Part shown: positions 8,568 through 16,720 of the stretch, one piece after another | Numbering within the stretch: the first letter of the stretch is position 1 | Layout: every line of letters starts with the position of its first letter | DNA from: Chloroflexota bacterium | Lineage (GTDB): Bacteria > Chloroflexota > UBA4733 | DNA length: 30,060 nt | Reading direction: 5' to 3' | NCBI GenBank assembly: GCA_023381895.1 | Contig: JAMCTA010000001.1 | Location: 1-30,060 of the forward strand | Notes under the pieces: model-generated | Database searches by the model: none | Told to the model about the DNA's origin: nothing | Seen by the model: only the letters and a program-made list of their open reading frames with translations | Program-made: the position numbers and the translations under genes

Positions 8568-10103
8568 ATGCTCAGCAATTCCCATTGGCAAAGCACCGGG
8601 AGGCGTGTCCTAGAGCGCGTTTCCGGATCCGCCCCTCCACTTCCCGAGGCGCGATCGCGCCGAGAGTTCCTGTTGACCCTCGCTGGCGTCACGGGAGGCG
8701 TGCTCGCGCTGAGCGCGTGTGGAGGCGTGGCAGCGACTACTGCCAGCGCCACTACGGCGACGATCACCAAGACTGTGGCGAGTACGGCGACGGTGACGCA
8801 CACTGCTACCAGTACGGTCACCCAAAAGGCGAGTACAGTGACTGTCAGCCGGGCGGCAACGGCTCCGGCGAAACCCGTGGTGACGGTGACAGAGTGGTCG
8901 GGTTGGGGCGTCGGCGGTCCGGAAGAGAAGGCCTTCGAAGCAGGCGTCGCCAAGTTCAACGCAACCCATCCGGACATCCATGTCGTGGTGACGCCCGGCG
9001 TAGGCCTGACGACGAAGACGGAGGTCGCCATTGCCGCTGGTACGCCGCCTGACACTGGTGTGCCTATGGGTGGCGGGTTCCTCTCCGGTTGGGCGGCCAG
9101 TGGTGCGGTCCAGCCTCTGGACAGCTACATCGCCGCAACCAAACTCGATACAAAGGTCTACGTCCCTGGAATTTTCCAGGAGGGTATCTACCAAGGCAAG
9201 GTCTACGGTTTGCCGCTACTCTTCAACGACCGCGCCTTCCTCTGGAACAAGAACGAGTTCCAGGCAGCGGGGTTCCCGGCGGACAAGCCGCCCGCCACCC
9301 TGGAAGATTTCCTGTCCTATGCGGTCGAGCTGACGAAAGCCAGCGCCAATGGCAGCTTGACGCAATTGGGCTTTACAGGAGGGTTCCCGCGCCTGCCGGG
9401 AGACTATCCCGGCTTCAGCCTCTACGCCACGGCCTTCGGCGCTGCGCTCTTCAACGCCGATATGACGCAGGTCACCTGTGACAGCGCTGCCTGCATCGAC
9501 ACGATGAACTGGATGTACAGTTTCATCCCGCGCGAACACGGCTATGCGGCGATCGAGGCGTTCCACAAGAGCTGGCAGCACCTTGACCCGGAGGAAGCGG
9601 ACATCGCGATGAACGTCGATGGGGAATGGAAGGCTCGATCCAGTCCCAGCTTCCATCCCAGCGCCCACGGTTACGTACCCCTGCCGCCGCCCAAAGCCCA
9701 GCCCAATCGCAAGGGCACGACTGACGTTGACGGTCACCAGCTCTTCATCACCAAAGGTGCGAAGGAGCCCGAAGCCACCTTCACCTTTCTGTCTTGGATC
9801 ACCACTGATGAGCCGACCGCAATCGCCATGGCGCAGGCCAGTAGCAATCTCCCCCAGCTCCTGTCAACCCTCGATGCCCCCGAGCTGCGCAAGAATCCCG
9901 CTTTTGCGGTCTACCTCGACATCGCCAAAGGGCCGAATGCCCAGCCAGCGCCGGTGATTCCGATCTGGGGTGACTACTGGCACGCGCTGTGGGAGGCGAC
10001 CGATAAGGTCTTCAAGGGCACGACGACGGCGCAGGTAGCGCTCGGCGACGTCAAGCAAGTGATTCAGGCCAAGCTAGATACGTATCTCAAGACAGTGAAG
10101 TAA
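8568..10103 (+). CDS. Extracellular sugar-binding lipoprotein of an ABC importer
   Basis: A 511-residue family-1-type solute-binding protein. The N-terminus has a Tat-like SRREFLLTL motif (30-38) and a lipobox LSAC with Cys51 as probable lipid anchor, followed by a roughly 50-residue Thr/Ala-rich linker that would hold the domain off the membrane. The two-lobed body shows VTVTEWSGWG, FNATHPDIHVVV, AAGTPPDTGV, GIYQGKVYGLPLLFNDRAFL and the C-terminal WGDYWHALWEATDKVFKG. The ATG at 8568 has GAGGAGG 7 bases upstream and is preferred to an ATG at 8511. It follows the regulator by 134 bp. No permease or ATPase gene for an importer is present in the window, so it must be served by permeases elsewhere. 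A stable hairpin follows the stop codon. Confidence 0.9.
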   Translation: MLSNSHWQSTGRRVLERVSGSAPPLPEARSRREFLLTLAGVTGGVLALSACGGVAATTASATTATITKTVASTATVTHTATSTVTQKASTVTVSRAATAPAKPVVTVTEWSGWGVGGPEEKAFEAGVAKFNATHPDIHVVVTPGVGLTTKTEVAIAAGTPPDTGVPMGGGFLSGWAASGAVQPLDSYIAATKLDTKVYVPGIFQEGIYQGKVYGLPLLFNDRAFLWNKNEFQAAGFPADKPPATLEDFLSYAVELTKASANGSLTQLGFTGGFPRLPGDYPGFSLYATAFGAALFNADMTQVTCDSAACIDTMNWMYSFIPREHGYAAIEAFHKSWQHLDPEEADIAMNVDGEWKARSSPSFHPSAHGYVPLPPPKAQPNRKGTTDVDGHQLFITKGAKEPEATFTFLSWITTDEPTAIAMAQASSNLPQLLSTLDAPELRKNPAFAVYLDIAKGPNAQPAPVIPIWGDYWHALWEATDKVFKGTTTAQVALGDVKQVIQAKLDTYLKTVK

Positions 10104-10108
10104 ATAAG

Positions 10109-10154
10109 CGGATGGGGTCTGCGGCTGACTGCGCGTGTCAGTAGCCCCCATCCG
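10109..10154 (+). terminator. Strong 3' hairpin after the binding-protein gene
   Basis: The outer arms CGGATGGGG (10109-10117) and CCCCATCCG (10146-10154) are perfectly complementary over 9 bases. Inside them CTGAC and GTCAG form a second stem. No T-run follows, so it may protect the mRNA 3' end or attenuate read-through rather than act as a full terminator. Confidence 0.45.
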
Positions 10155-10274
10155 GCAAGCGACCTGGCCCTTTGGGAGGCATCGCTAGGCTTTGCCGTGT
10201 GAACTGACAAGGGAGACGGGAGCGCACACCTTCTCGCGGTCACGTAGCTGGTTAGCAGCATGAGGAGGATAGTA

Positions 10275-11225
10275 ATGGATCCAACCGTCGTGGCGTTCTA
10301 CTACGATTGGTACGGTAATCCTGGGCACTCCGGAGCCTGGCGCCACTGGGACGAGTGCCATTACGCCACCCGCCATCCCGGACGGAGCGATGCTGCCGGT
10401 CACTTGGATCTCGGTGCAGCGCACACGCCGGTTCTGGGCGCGTACGACTCCCTCGATCCCGCCGTCTGCTCAACCCACGTGGCGCAGGCGGCCGGCTGCG
10501 GCATCGACGTCTTCGCCGCCACCTGGTGGGGACAGCGCGACCGGCGCTATGAGCCGCTCCTGGCGGCGGCCGCCGGCTCGCCCGTGCGGGTCGCCCTCTA
10601 CTGGGAAACGCTGACCGACCCGGATGGCGGCGTCGCGGCGGCGCTGGCAGACCTGACATGGGTGCTGGAACAGGTCGGGAGCCATCCGGCCTACTGGCGG
10701 ATCGACGGCCGCCCGGCCGTCTTCGTGTACCGCCGCTGCTTCAGCCAGCTCCGCCGCTGGGACGACTGGGGAGTGGTCCTGCAGCAACTGCGTGCCGATC
10801 GCGAGGTCGTCCTCCTGGCGGACACCAGCGCGCTGGAGGCGCTGCCGCTCTTTGACGGCTACCACGTCACGACGAGCGCACTCCAGGTCGCGTTGGGTCA
10901 CGACGTCGAGCACTTCAACCGAGCAATGGCCACTGCCTGTCGCGACGCCGGCAAGTACTTTGCCGCCGCGGTGATTCCCGGCTTTGATAACGCACGGGTC
11001 CATGAGCGTGGCCGGCTGATCGTTGACCGGCGCGGCGGCGAGTTGTACGATCAGCAGTGGGGAGCAGCGCTTTCCAGCGATCCGGACCTGGTAATGATCA
11101 ACTCGTTCAACGAGTGGCACGAAGGATCGGAGATCGAGCCGAGCCTGGAGTTCGGCGACCAGTATCTACAAACAACCCGCGCATGGATCCAGCGCTACCG
11201 GGCGGAGGCAGTGCGGAGGGAATAG
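10275..11225 (+). CDS. Glycoside hydrolase family 99-like (endo-alpha-mannosidase/WbsX-like) protein
   Basis: A 316-residue TIM-barrel-like protein of the GH99/WbsX group. It begins with the strand VVAFYYDWYGNP, continues with GIDVFAATWWG, VRVALYWE, AYWRIDGRPAVFVYRR and ends with the conserved active-site-side block INSFNEWHEGSEIEPS. GH99 enzymes cleave alpha-1,2-mannosidic bonds with retention; the acidic residues in NEWHEGSEIEP are the ones expected to matter. There is no signal peptide, so it would act on imported oligosaccharides. The ATG at 10275 is chosen because AGGAGG (10263-10268) precedes it; the ATG at 10260 lies upstream of that site. It is in tight operon order with the next gene, whose start codon directly follows this stop. 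Confidence 0.75.
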   Translation: MDPTVVAFYYDWYGNPGHSGAWRHWDECHYATRHPGRSDAAGHLDLGAAHTPVLGAYDSLDPAVCSTHVAQAAGCGIDVFAATWWGQRDRRYEPLLAAAAGSPVRVALYWETLTDPDGGVAAALADLTWVLEQVGSHPAYWRIDGRPAVFVYRRCFSQLRRWDDWGVVLQQLRADREVVLLADTSALEALPLFDGYHVTTSALQVALGHDVEHFNRAMATACRDAGKYFAAAVIPGFDNARVHERGRLIVDRRGGELYDQQWGAALSSDPDLVMINSFNEWHEGSEIEPSLEFGDQYLQTTRAWIQRYRAEAVRRE

Positions 11226-12443
11226 ATGGCGAAGATCACGGGCATCCGCTGCATCCGCACGCGCCAAGCGGGCACGTGGGTGATCGTCAAGGTCCTCACC
11301 GATCAGCCGGGCCTCCACGGTATCGGCTCAGCCAGCGATCAGTACCACGCTGCCACGGTGATCACGGCGCTTGAGCAGAGCATCGCGCCGCGCCTGATCG
11401 GGCGCGACGCCGCCCAGATCGAGGACATCTGGCAATCCACCTTCACCAGCGGCTACTGGCGCAACGGCTCCATCCTGAACACCGCCCTTGCGGGGATCGA
11501 CGTGGCCCTGTGGGATATCAAGGGCAAGGAAGCGGGTATGCCCGTCTACCAGTTGCTCGGCGGCGCCTGCCGGGCGGCTGTGCCCTGCTACGCCCACGCT
11601 GGGGGCGCCACCCTGGAAGCGCTGGAAGAAGATGTCCGGCGCTACATGGAGGAAGGCTACACCGTCATTCGCTGTCAGCTTGGCTCCTACGGCGGTGGCG
11701 GCTTCATCCCGACGGAGGAAGCCGGCGGACCGAAGAACCGCTGGCCCCACAGCCGGGCGTTCGATGACGAGCGCTACCTGGAGACCATCCCGGCAATGTT
11801 CGACTACCTGCGCAGCAAGCTCGGCTTCGGTCCCAAGCTGACGCACGACGTCCATGAGCACCTGCGTCCGAATATGGCGGTGCAACTGGCGAAGTTGCTG
11901 GAGCCGTATCGGTTGTTCTTCCTGGAGGACCTGCTGCCACCGGAGCAGATCGCTTACTTCCGCTTGCTTCGCCAGCAGTGTGCCACGCCGCAGGCCATCG
12001 GCGAGCTCTTCGTCAACCCGCACGAATGGCTACCCCTGATCGCGGAGCGGCTGATTGACTTCCTGCGGCTGCGCGTCTCGAAGGTGGGCGGCATCACCCC
12101 GGCGCAGAAGGTCGCCCACCTCTGTGAATGGTACGGCGTACAGACGGCCTGGCAGGAAGGAGGCGACAACGACCCGGTGAACCAGGCAGCAGCCATGCAC
12201 CTCGACCTGGCCAGTTGGAACTTTGGCATCCAGGAAGAGAACCACTTCCAGCCGGTGGAACTGGCGGCCTTCCCCGGCCACGCCGTGCTGGAAGGGGGCT
12301 ACCTGTATGCCAATGACCGGCCTGGACTGGGCATCGACATCGATGAAGCGAAGGCCGCGCAACTGCTGGCAGTAGATGGCCGGCACGGGCCGTTCTTCAT
12401 GGCAGAAGACCGCAAGGCCGACGGCACCATCGTCCGGCCGTGA
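11226..12443 (+). CDS. Enolase-superfamily dehydratase, ManD/RspA-like
   Basis: A 405-residue member of the mandelate racemase/enolase superfamily, closest in pattern to the mannonate dehydratase/RspA group. Seen: GYWRNGSILNTALAGIDVALWDIKG (76-100, in two parts), metal ligands Asp208 in THDVHEHL, Glu234 in FFLEDLLPPEQ and Glu260 in AIGELFVNP, with His210 two residues after the Asp, and the C-terminal block HLDLASWNFGIQEENH. Such enzymes dehydrate acid sugars such as D-mannonate or D-gluconate, many with low activity. The stretch that usually reads AWHGPGD reads AWQEGGD (308-314), so the substrate may differ. The ATG immediately follows the upstream stop, with CGGAGGG as ribosome site. Confidence 0.87.
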   Translation: MAKITGIRCIRTRQAGTWVIVKVLTDQPGLHGIGSASDQYHAATVITALEQSIAPRLIGRDAAQIEDIWQSTFTSGYWRNGSILNTALAGIDVALWDIKGKEAGMPVYQLLGGACRAAVPCYAHAGGATLEALEEDVRRYMEEGYTVIRCQLGSYGGGGFIPTEEAGGPKNRWPHSRAFDDERYLETIPAMFDYLRSKLGFGPKLTHDVHEHLRPNMAVQLAKLLEPYRLFFLEDLLPPEQIAYFRLLRQQCATPQAIGELFVNPHEWLPLIAERLIDFLRLRVSKVGGITPAQKVAHLCEWYGVQTAWQEGGDNDPVNQAAAMHLDLASWNFGIQEENHFQPVELAAFPGHAVLEGGYLYANDRPGLGIDIDEAKAAQLLAVDGRHGPFFMAEDRKADGTIVRP

Positions 12444-12500
12444 CCCGGCACAGCGGCTCGTCTGCTGTCATCGCATAGTTTCCGGCCAGGGAGGAGCAGT

Positions 12501-12812
12501 GTGACTGCATCCGCCCTCACACTGCACGGCATCCACGGGATCACCGTCAGCCTCACGCCGCACTTTGCCCGAGACCGCACCCCGCACGAGTCTGATTACG
12601 ATCCCTCCTGGATCCAGGCTTTCCAGTGGCACGGTCATCTGGTGGCGATCCCACGCGACCCGGCAATGGTTATGCTCTACTTCAACTCCGCCATATTTCA
12701 GAGCGCAGGCCAAGCGGTGCCGAGCACCGCCGAAGTGGGCCGACTCGGTTGGGAGCACGTCATCCAGGAAGCCACCCCTATGACGCGAACAGCGACGAAC
12801 CGCAACCTCTGA
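12501..12812 (+). pseudogene. Internal fragment of a sugar-binding protein
   Basis: A 103-codon frame whose middle, WIQAFQWHGHLVAIPRDPAM followed by VMLYFNSAIFQSAGQAVPST, matches the segment around residues 120-190 of ABC sugar-binding proteins (the 'dGklyglPrd..v.vlyyNk.lf..aGv..P' block). Both ends of the protein are absent: no signal peptide before and no second lobe after. A GTG with GGAGGAG upstream could still start translation, but the product would not fold as a binding protein. I read it as a decayed remnant wedged between the two enolase-family genes. Confidence 0.65.
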
Positions 12813-13003
12813 AGGAGCTGGCAGCATGACCACGGTTCCGTGGGGCGCTGCCATAGTAACCTGTAGCGCTCACCGTATCCTCATCCACATAGTTGTTGTA
12901 GCAAGCTAGAGCATACTGCCAGGCGACAGTTGAGCCATGGGCAGGCGGTGGAATAGTGTAGGATGAGAACAACGTGCAGACGGTAAGACTGAGGAGGCAG
13001 GCG

Positions 13004-14275
13004 ATGCAGATTACCTCCGTGGAACGGCTACTGGTCGAAGTTCCCTTTCACGAGATCCCCGAACGCAACATGGCTCGGCAGATCTCGGGCTGGCACGTGA
13101 GCGAAGTGTGCAAGGTCAACACGGATACTGGTCTCACCGGCTATGGCGAGACGCTGCCCAACTACACCTGGGGCCGGGTAACTGATGCGGCGGTGGCGCG
13201 CGTGCAGGGTAAAGCGCCTGCCGAGTGCATGTGGGATGACCGCCTCGGCGCTGGCTTGCAAATGGCCCTGTTCGATCTGGTTGGACAAGCGGCAGGCGTG
13301 CCTACTTACCGGCTGCTGGGCGACAAAGTGCGTGATTGGTGCCCGCTCTCCTGGTGGTCGATCGATATGCCGCCAGAGGACATGGCGGCGGAAGCGCAGC
13401 AGGCAGTCGCCGCAGGATATACCGCCCACAAGCAGAAGGCACGGCCCTGGTTCGACGTCGTGGAACAGACCAGACGAACGTCGGCGGTCGTGCCGCCTAG
13501 TTTCTCGCTCGACCTGGATTTCAACGGGCATTTGGTAACGGCTGCGAGCGCCGTCTCGGTGCTCAAGGACCTAGACACGTTCGCTAACGTGAAAATCTAT
13601 GAGTCACCGATTCCACAAGGGGATGTTCAGGGCAACCAGCGCATCCGTGCCCAGACGCGCTGTGCCATTGCCATGCACTACGGTGTACCGCCGATTATGA
13701 CAGCACTGCGCGAGCAGGTGTGCGATGGCTTTGTGGTCGGCGGCGGCGCCTCTGCCGTACGACGACAGGCGGCAATAGCCCAGGAGGCGAATCTGCCGTT
13801 CTGGTTGCAACTGGTCGGCACTGGGATTACCACGGCCTTTGCCCTGCATCTGGGGGCGGTGTGCAGCCACGCCCAGTGGCCAGCCGTCACGTGCCTGAAC
13901 GTGTACCGGCATCAGCTCCTGAAGGAGCCGCTGAGCGTGCAGGGTGGGTACGTGCGGGTTCCGGAAGCACCGGGACTTGGCGTCCAAGTGGACGAGGAGG
14001 CGCTGACCACGCTCGCGACCACCTCGAGCGTGCGCCCCGCTCCGCCGGCGATCTACGCGCTCCGGCGCTGGAATGACGACGTGACGTACTTCGCGGGAGA
14101 GCTGCTCGATGCTGTAGGCGTGCCGCGTGGCTACTGGGGAGATTCCGCGATGGGGAATCTGCCGCCGTATGAGCAAGGGACACGGTTAGACTCACTCCCT
14201 GACGACGGCACTCCTGAATGGCGAGACCTCTACAACCGCGTCCAGCTGGCACCAGTACGCAGCCACGGCCGCTGA
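13004..14275 (+). CDS. Enolase-superfamily protein, mandelate racemase-like, with altered metal site
   Basis: A 423-residue mandelate racemase/muconate lactonising-type protein. The capping-domain start MQITSVERLLVEVPF and TGLTGYGET are typical. A KxK motif is at Lys143/Lys145 (HKQKAR), the first metal ligand is in LDLDFNG (Asp170/Asp172), and the second is Glu200 in IYESPIP. At the place where a third acidic ligand is expected the sequence is AIAMHYG with His225. The later block WLQLVGTGITTAFALHLGAV is intact. The ATG at 13004 has GAGGAGG 7 bases upstream; a start at 12974 lacks one. The function is therefore uncertain: a sugar-acid dehydratase with an unusual site or a non-classical relative. 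It is convergent with the second binding-protein gene. Confidence 0.82.
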   Translation: MQITSVERLLVEVPFHEIPERNMARQISGWHVSEVCKVNTDTGLTGYGETLPNYTWGRVTDAAVARVQGKAPAECMWDDRLGAGLQMALFDLVGQAAGVPTYRLLGDKVRDWCPLSWWSIDMPPEDMAAEAQQAVAAGYTAHKQKARPWFDVVEQTRRTSAVVPPSFSLDLDFNGHLVTAASAVSVLKDLDTFANVKIYESPIPQGDVQGNQRIRAQTRCAIAMHYGVPPIMTALREQVCDGFVVGGGASAVRRQAAIAQEANLPFWLQLVGTGITTAFALHLGAVCSHAQWPAVTCLNVYRHQLLKEPLSVQGGYVRVPEAPGLGVQVDEEALTTLATTSSVRPAPPAIYALRRWNDDVTYFAGELLDAVGVPRGYWGDSAMGNLPPYEQGTRLDSLPDDGTPEWRDLYNRVQLAPVRSHGR

Positions 14276-14361
14276 TGGGCGCTATCCGCTTGCTACGATC
14301 ATCAGGCGACAGTAGTCCAACCAGGCGTAGGAGGAGCCTGTAGGATTATGGTGCCGGCGCA

Positions 14362-14375
14362 CTAATCCGGATTAG
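14362..14375. repeat. Perfect 14-bp palindrome between convergent genes
   Basis: CTAATCCGGATTAG is a perfect palindrome in the 150-bp gap between the enolase-family gene and the second binding-protein gene. A further GGATTA lies about 20 bases to its left. It could be a protein-binding site or part of a bidirectional terminator, although no T-run is present. Confidence 0.4.
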
Positions 14376-14425
14376 GGGCTTTCAGGTACTGCTGTCAGAC
14401 ACCACCCAAGCGCCACATGGAACCG

Positions 14426-15922
14426 TCAGTGGGCGCCCGGATACTGGTTCAAAGTACCAACGACGACGGTTTCGAAGTCTTTGAGCGCGGTGCTGATATC
14501 AGCTTTCCCTTGCACCGTGTCAAGTAAGAGCTTGCTGAAGGCGTCTGGAGGCACGTCCGGCCAGCCAAGCCGGTAGACCGTATGGGGGTGCTGCGCTCCT
14601 TTCAATACCTCGATGTAGCCAGCCACGGCAGGATCCTTAGCATGTCTGCTGAAGTAGGGTGACTGCTTGTAGCCAGGCAAGAAGCCATTGATCTCCGCCC
14701 AGGTATCTGTCCCTTCCGGGGAGGCGGCCATCCACTGCAGCACCGTCCACGAATCATCCGGCCGCTTGACGCCGGTGGGGATACCCATAGACCATCCACC
14801 TACCCAGGCAGGATCAGCCTTGACTCCCTCCGCTACCGGCATCGACGCCAAGACAAGAGCATTGGCAAACTCGCCGCCCTGGGCTAGCTTCACGGCATAG
14901 GTGTAGTTCGCCGAGACCATCGGCCCCATCCCTAGAAAGCCGCGGGACATCGCACCGACGTACCCATTCTTTCCCCAACTGCCAGCGAACTTCTGGATCT
15001 CGGTATAGCCGCCAAACTGGTCGGCATACTTCTTCATCCAGGTCAAGGCAGCGACATTGCCGGGCTGGGTCAGCGCCAGCTTGTTCGGATTCTGCGGGTC
15101 ATACCAGCCACCACCAAACATGAGGAAGTAGGTGTACAGGGAGTTGGGTGGACCATAGGTCATCCAAGGCGGGAAGATGCCCAGCCGGCCAATCGCCGTA
15201 CCCTTCTTCTGGAACAGCTTCTGATTAGCGCCGTCCAGCTCGGTGATAGTCGTTGGTGGCTTGCTGATACCGGCCTGCTGGAGCAGGTCTTTATTGTAGA
15301 CGAGCGGGAAGTTCGGGTCTACTTCGAGGGGCAGGGCATACTGGTGCCCTTGAAACCGCGTCTGGGTCCAGCCAGGAGTGAAGAAGTCCGCTGCTGTCAG
15401 CTTGGTCGTGTTCAGGTAGCTGTCGAGCCACATGACTATCTTCTTGTAGGCAAGGTCCTGCTCTGGCACGGCGAAGACGAGATCTGGTGGCGTGCCGGCT
15501 GCCGCGGCAGCAAAAAACTTCTGTGGATAGGGAGAAGCCATCACTATCTCTGCCGTTGCCTTGGGCTCCTTGGCTGCCAATGCTTTTAGCGAGGCAGTGT
15601 AGCCTTTGTCGATGGGGCTGGTCAGCCCCCACCCTGGCTCCCAAACCTGCAGCACCTTGGACTTAGCAGCCGGCGCTCCTGTCGCCTTCGCCACACTGCT
15701 CGAGGTAGTAGCTGGCTTTGCCACCGTCGTAGAGGTCGCTGCGCTCTTCGTTGTCGCGGCGGTTGTGCTCGTGGCCGCAGCAGACGAACTGGTCGCTACT
15801 GTGCTCGCAGCTCCCCCACAGGCGGCGAGCGATGCCGTACCCGCGGCACTCACGAGTAAAGCCAGAAACTGCCGCCGGGAAGACCTGCTGCTCCGGGGCT
15901 TCTGATCAAGATCGTGCGCCAT
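14426..15922 (-). CDS. Extracellular sugar-binding lipoprotein, second paralogue
   Basis: A 498-residue ABC solute-binding protein. It has a Tat-like SSRRQFLALLVS signal, lipobox LAAC with Cys35 and a Ser/Thr/Ala-rich linker, then LQVWEPGWG, AAGTPPDLVFAVPEQDLAYK, the QGHQYALPLEVDPNFPLVYN block, GIPTGVKRPDDSWTVLQWMA and a helical C-terminus. The ATG at 15922 is preceded by AAGGAG; the open frame extends upstream without family similarity. It is quite different from the first binding protein in this window, so the two probably bind different ligands. No permease genes are adjacent. A possible promoter lies at 16085-16114. Confidence 0.9.
   Translation of the reverse strand: MAHDLDQKPRSSRSSRRQFLALLVSAAGTASLAACGGAASTVATSSSAAATSTTAATTKSAATSTTVAKPATTSSSVAKATGAPAAKSKVLQVWEPGWGLTSPIDKGYTASLKALAAKEPKATAEIVMASPYPQKFFAAAAAGTPPDLVFAVPEQDLAYKKIVMWLDSYLNTTKLTAADFFTPGWTQTRFQGHQYALPLEVDPNFPLVYNKDLLQQAGISKPPTTITELDGANQKLFQKKGTAIGRLGIFPPWMTYGPPNSLYTYFLMFGGGWYDPQNPNKLALTQPGNVAALTWMKKYADQFGGYTEIQKFAGSWGKNGYVGAMSRGFLGMGPMVSANYTYAVKLAQGGEFANALVLASMPVAEGVKADPAWVGGWSMGIPTGVKRPDDSWTVLQWMAASPEGTDTWAEINGFLPGYKQSPYFSRHAKDPAVAGYIEVLKGAQHPHTVYRLGWPDVPPDAFSKLLLDTVQGKADISTALKDFETVVVGTLNQYPGAH
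15848..15873 (-). repeat. 26-bp repeat, copy within the intact signal-peptide coding region
   Basis: This segment, coding for part of the RQFLALLVS signal sequence, recurs at 16248-16273 with one mismatch in 26 bases and an exact 400-bp offset. Confidence 0.6.
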
Positions 15923-16084
15923 TCTTCTACTCCTTTTTAGCTCTCTGATGAACGCACGCAGTAGGCTCGCCTGGTCTCGCTGTGGAACTATCCCAGGACT
16001 GCTTGCAGCATCGCAGCACACGAGCAGGCGCTGTCTGCCCGGAAGAGTACGGGTGCCTGAGAACGACCTGGGGTAATTGTCCAG

Positions 16085-16114
16085 TGTATAGCATGCCCTG
16101 GCGAATACTTACAA
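16085..16114 (-). promoter_or_regulatory. Candidate promoter of the second binding-protein gene
   Basis: On the minus strand TTGTAA (16114-16109), an 18-base spacer and TATACA (16090-16085). Each box matches consensus at 4 of 6 positions. It implies a leader of roughly 155 nt. Confidence 0.3.
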
Positions 16115-16247
16115 GAGTCTGGTTCGGTCCTCACCCATAACTCCCATTCCCTCTGGGATAAGGAGTGGTGAGCGGCGAAGCTGGTGGTGGAAGGGTGGCG
16201 GGGCGGTTGACGCCCTGCAATGTCGCCTCGTCCCTGCCGTCCTCCTG

Positions 16248-16273
16248 ACTCACGAGTAAAGCCAGGAACTGCC
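16248..16273 (-). pseudogene. Remnant of a binding-protein signal peptide
   Basis: On the minus strand these bases encode QFLALLVS, as in the signal peptide of the intact gene 400 bp to the left (25 of 26 bases identical). The next codons (QEDGRDEA) do not continue as a lipobox. It is either the stub of a deleted paralogue or a small duplication. Confidence 0.5.
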
Positions 16274-16299
16274 AGCGGTGGCCTCTCCAGTGCAATCAC

Positions 16300-16689
16300 C
16301 CTCTATGAGGCTGCGCTCGGACTCGACGTCTGCCGGTTACAACTTCTTGCGCTGGATCGGTGCGGCCATCGCGCCGGTACTCTCCGGCTTCTTAGCCCAG
16401 GTGATCTCGCCGCGTGTGCCGTTCGCTCTGGCTGCAGTGCTCCTAGTGGTGAGCATCACCGTGCTGAACACGCGTCGCAGCATCATCTTGCGCGGGTTGC
16501 GCCAGCAGGAGGTGCGAACCGGTTTGCGTAAACTAGGTTTCGAGCAGGCGGACGACTACCTGCGGGATCGCCACCACCGGCGGGGGGTGGTCACCGGAGC
16601 GAATGGTGCAAGAGCTGGGGGTGACACCGCACCACATCCATGGTCTACTCTCGACACTGGAAGCAGCAGCATTGGAGAGCGCCGGTTAG
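16300..16689 (+). pseudogene. MFS transporter C-terminal remnant with a frameshifted HTH-like tail
   Basis: The frame at 16311-16460 reads like the last helices of an MFS efflux protein (SAGYNFLRWIGAAIAPVLSG, then FLAQVISPRVPFALAAVLLV and VSITVLNTRR). It continues into LRKLGFEQADDYLRDRHHRR. At the G-run near 16572 the sensible sequence moves to the +1 frame: WSPERMVQELGVTPHHIHGL up to a stop at 16687-16689, which looks like a small helix-turn-helix segment. The first ten or so helices of the transporter are missing. It is decayed, and possibly a fusion of two unrelated remnants. Confidence 0.55.
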
Positions 16690-16720
16690 GCGCGGCATCG
16701 GAGCGAAGGGAATCCAGATA

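Larger units (their letters stand above)
15923..16277. other. Gene-free stretch upstream of the second binding-protein gene
   Basis: About 355 bp with no intact gene. It holds the 5' leader and candidate promoter of the binding-protein gene and the duplicated signal-peptide scrap; nothing else was recognised. Confidence 0.5.
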
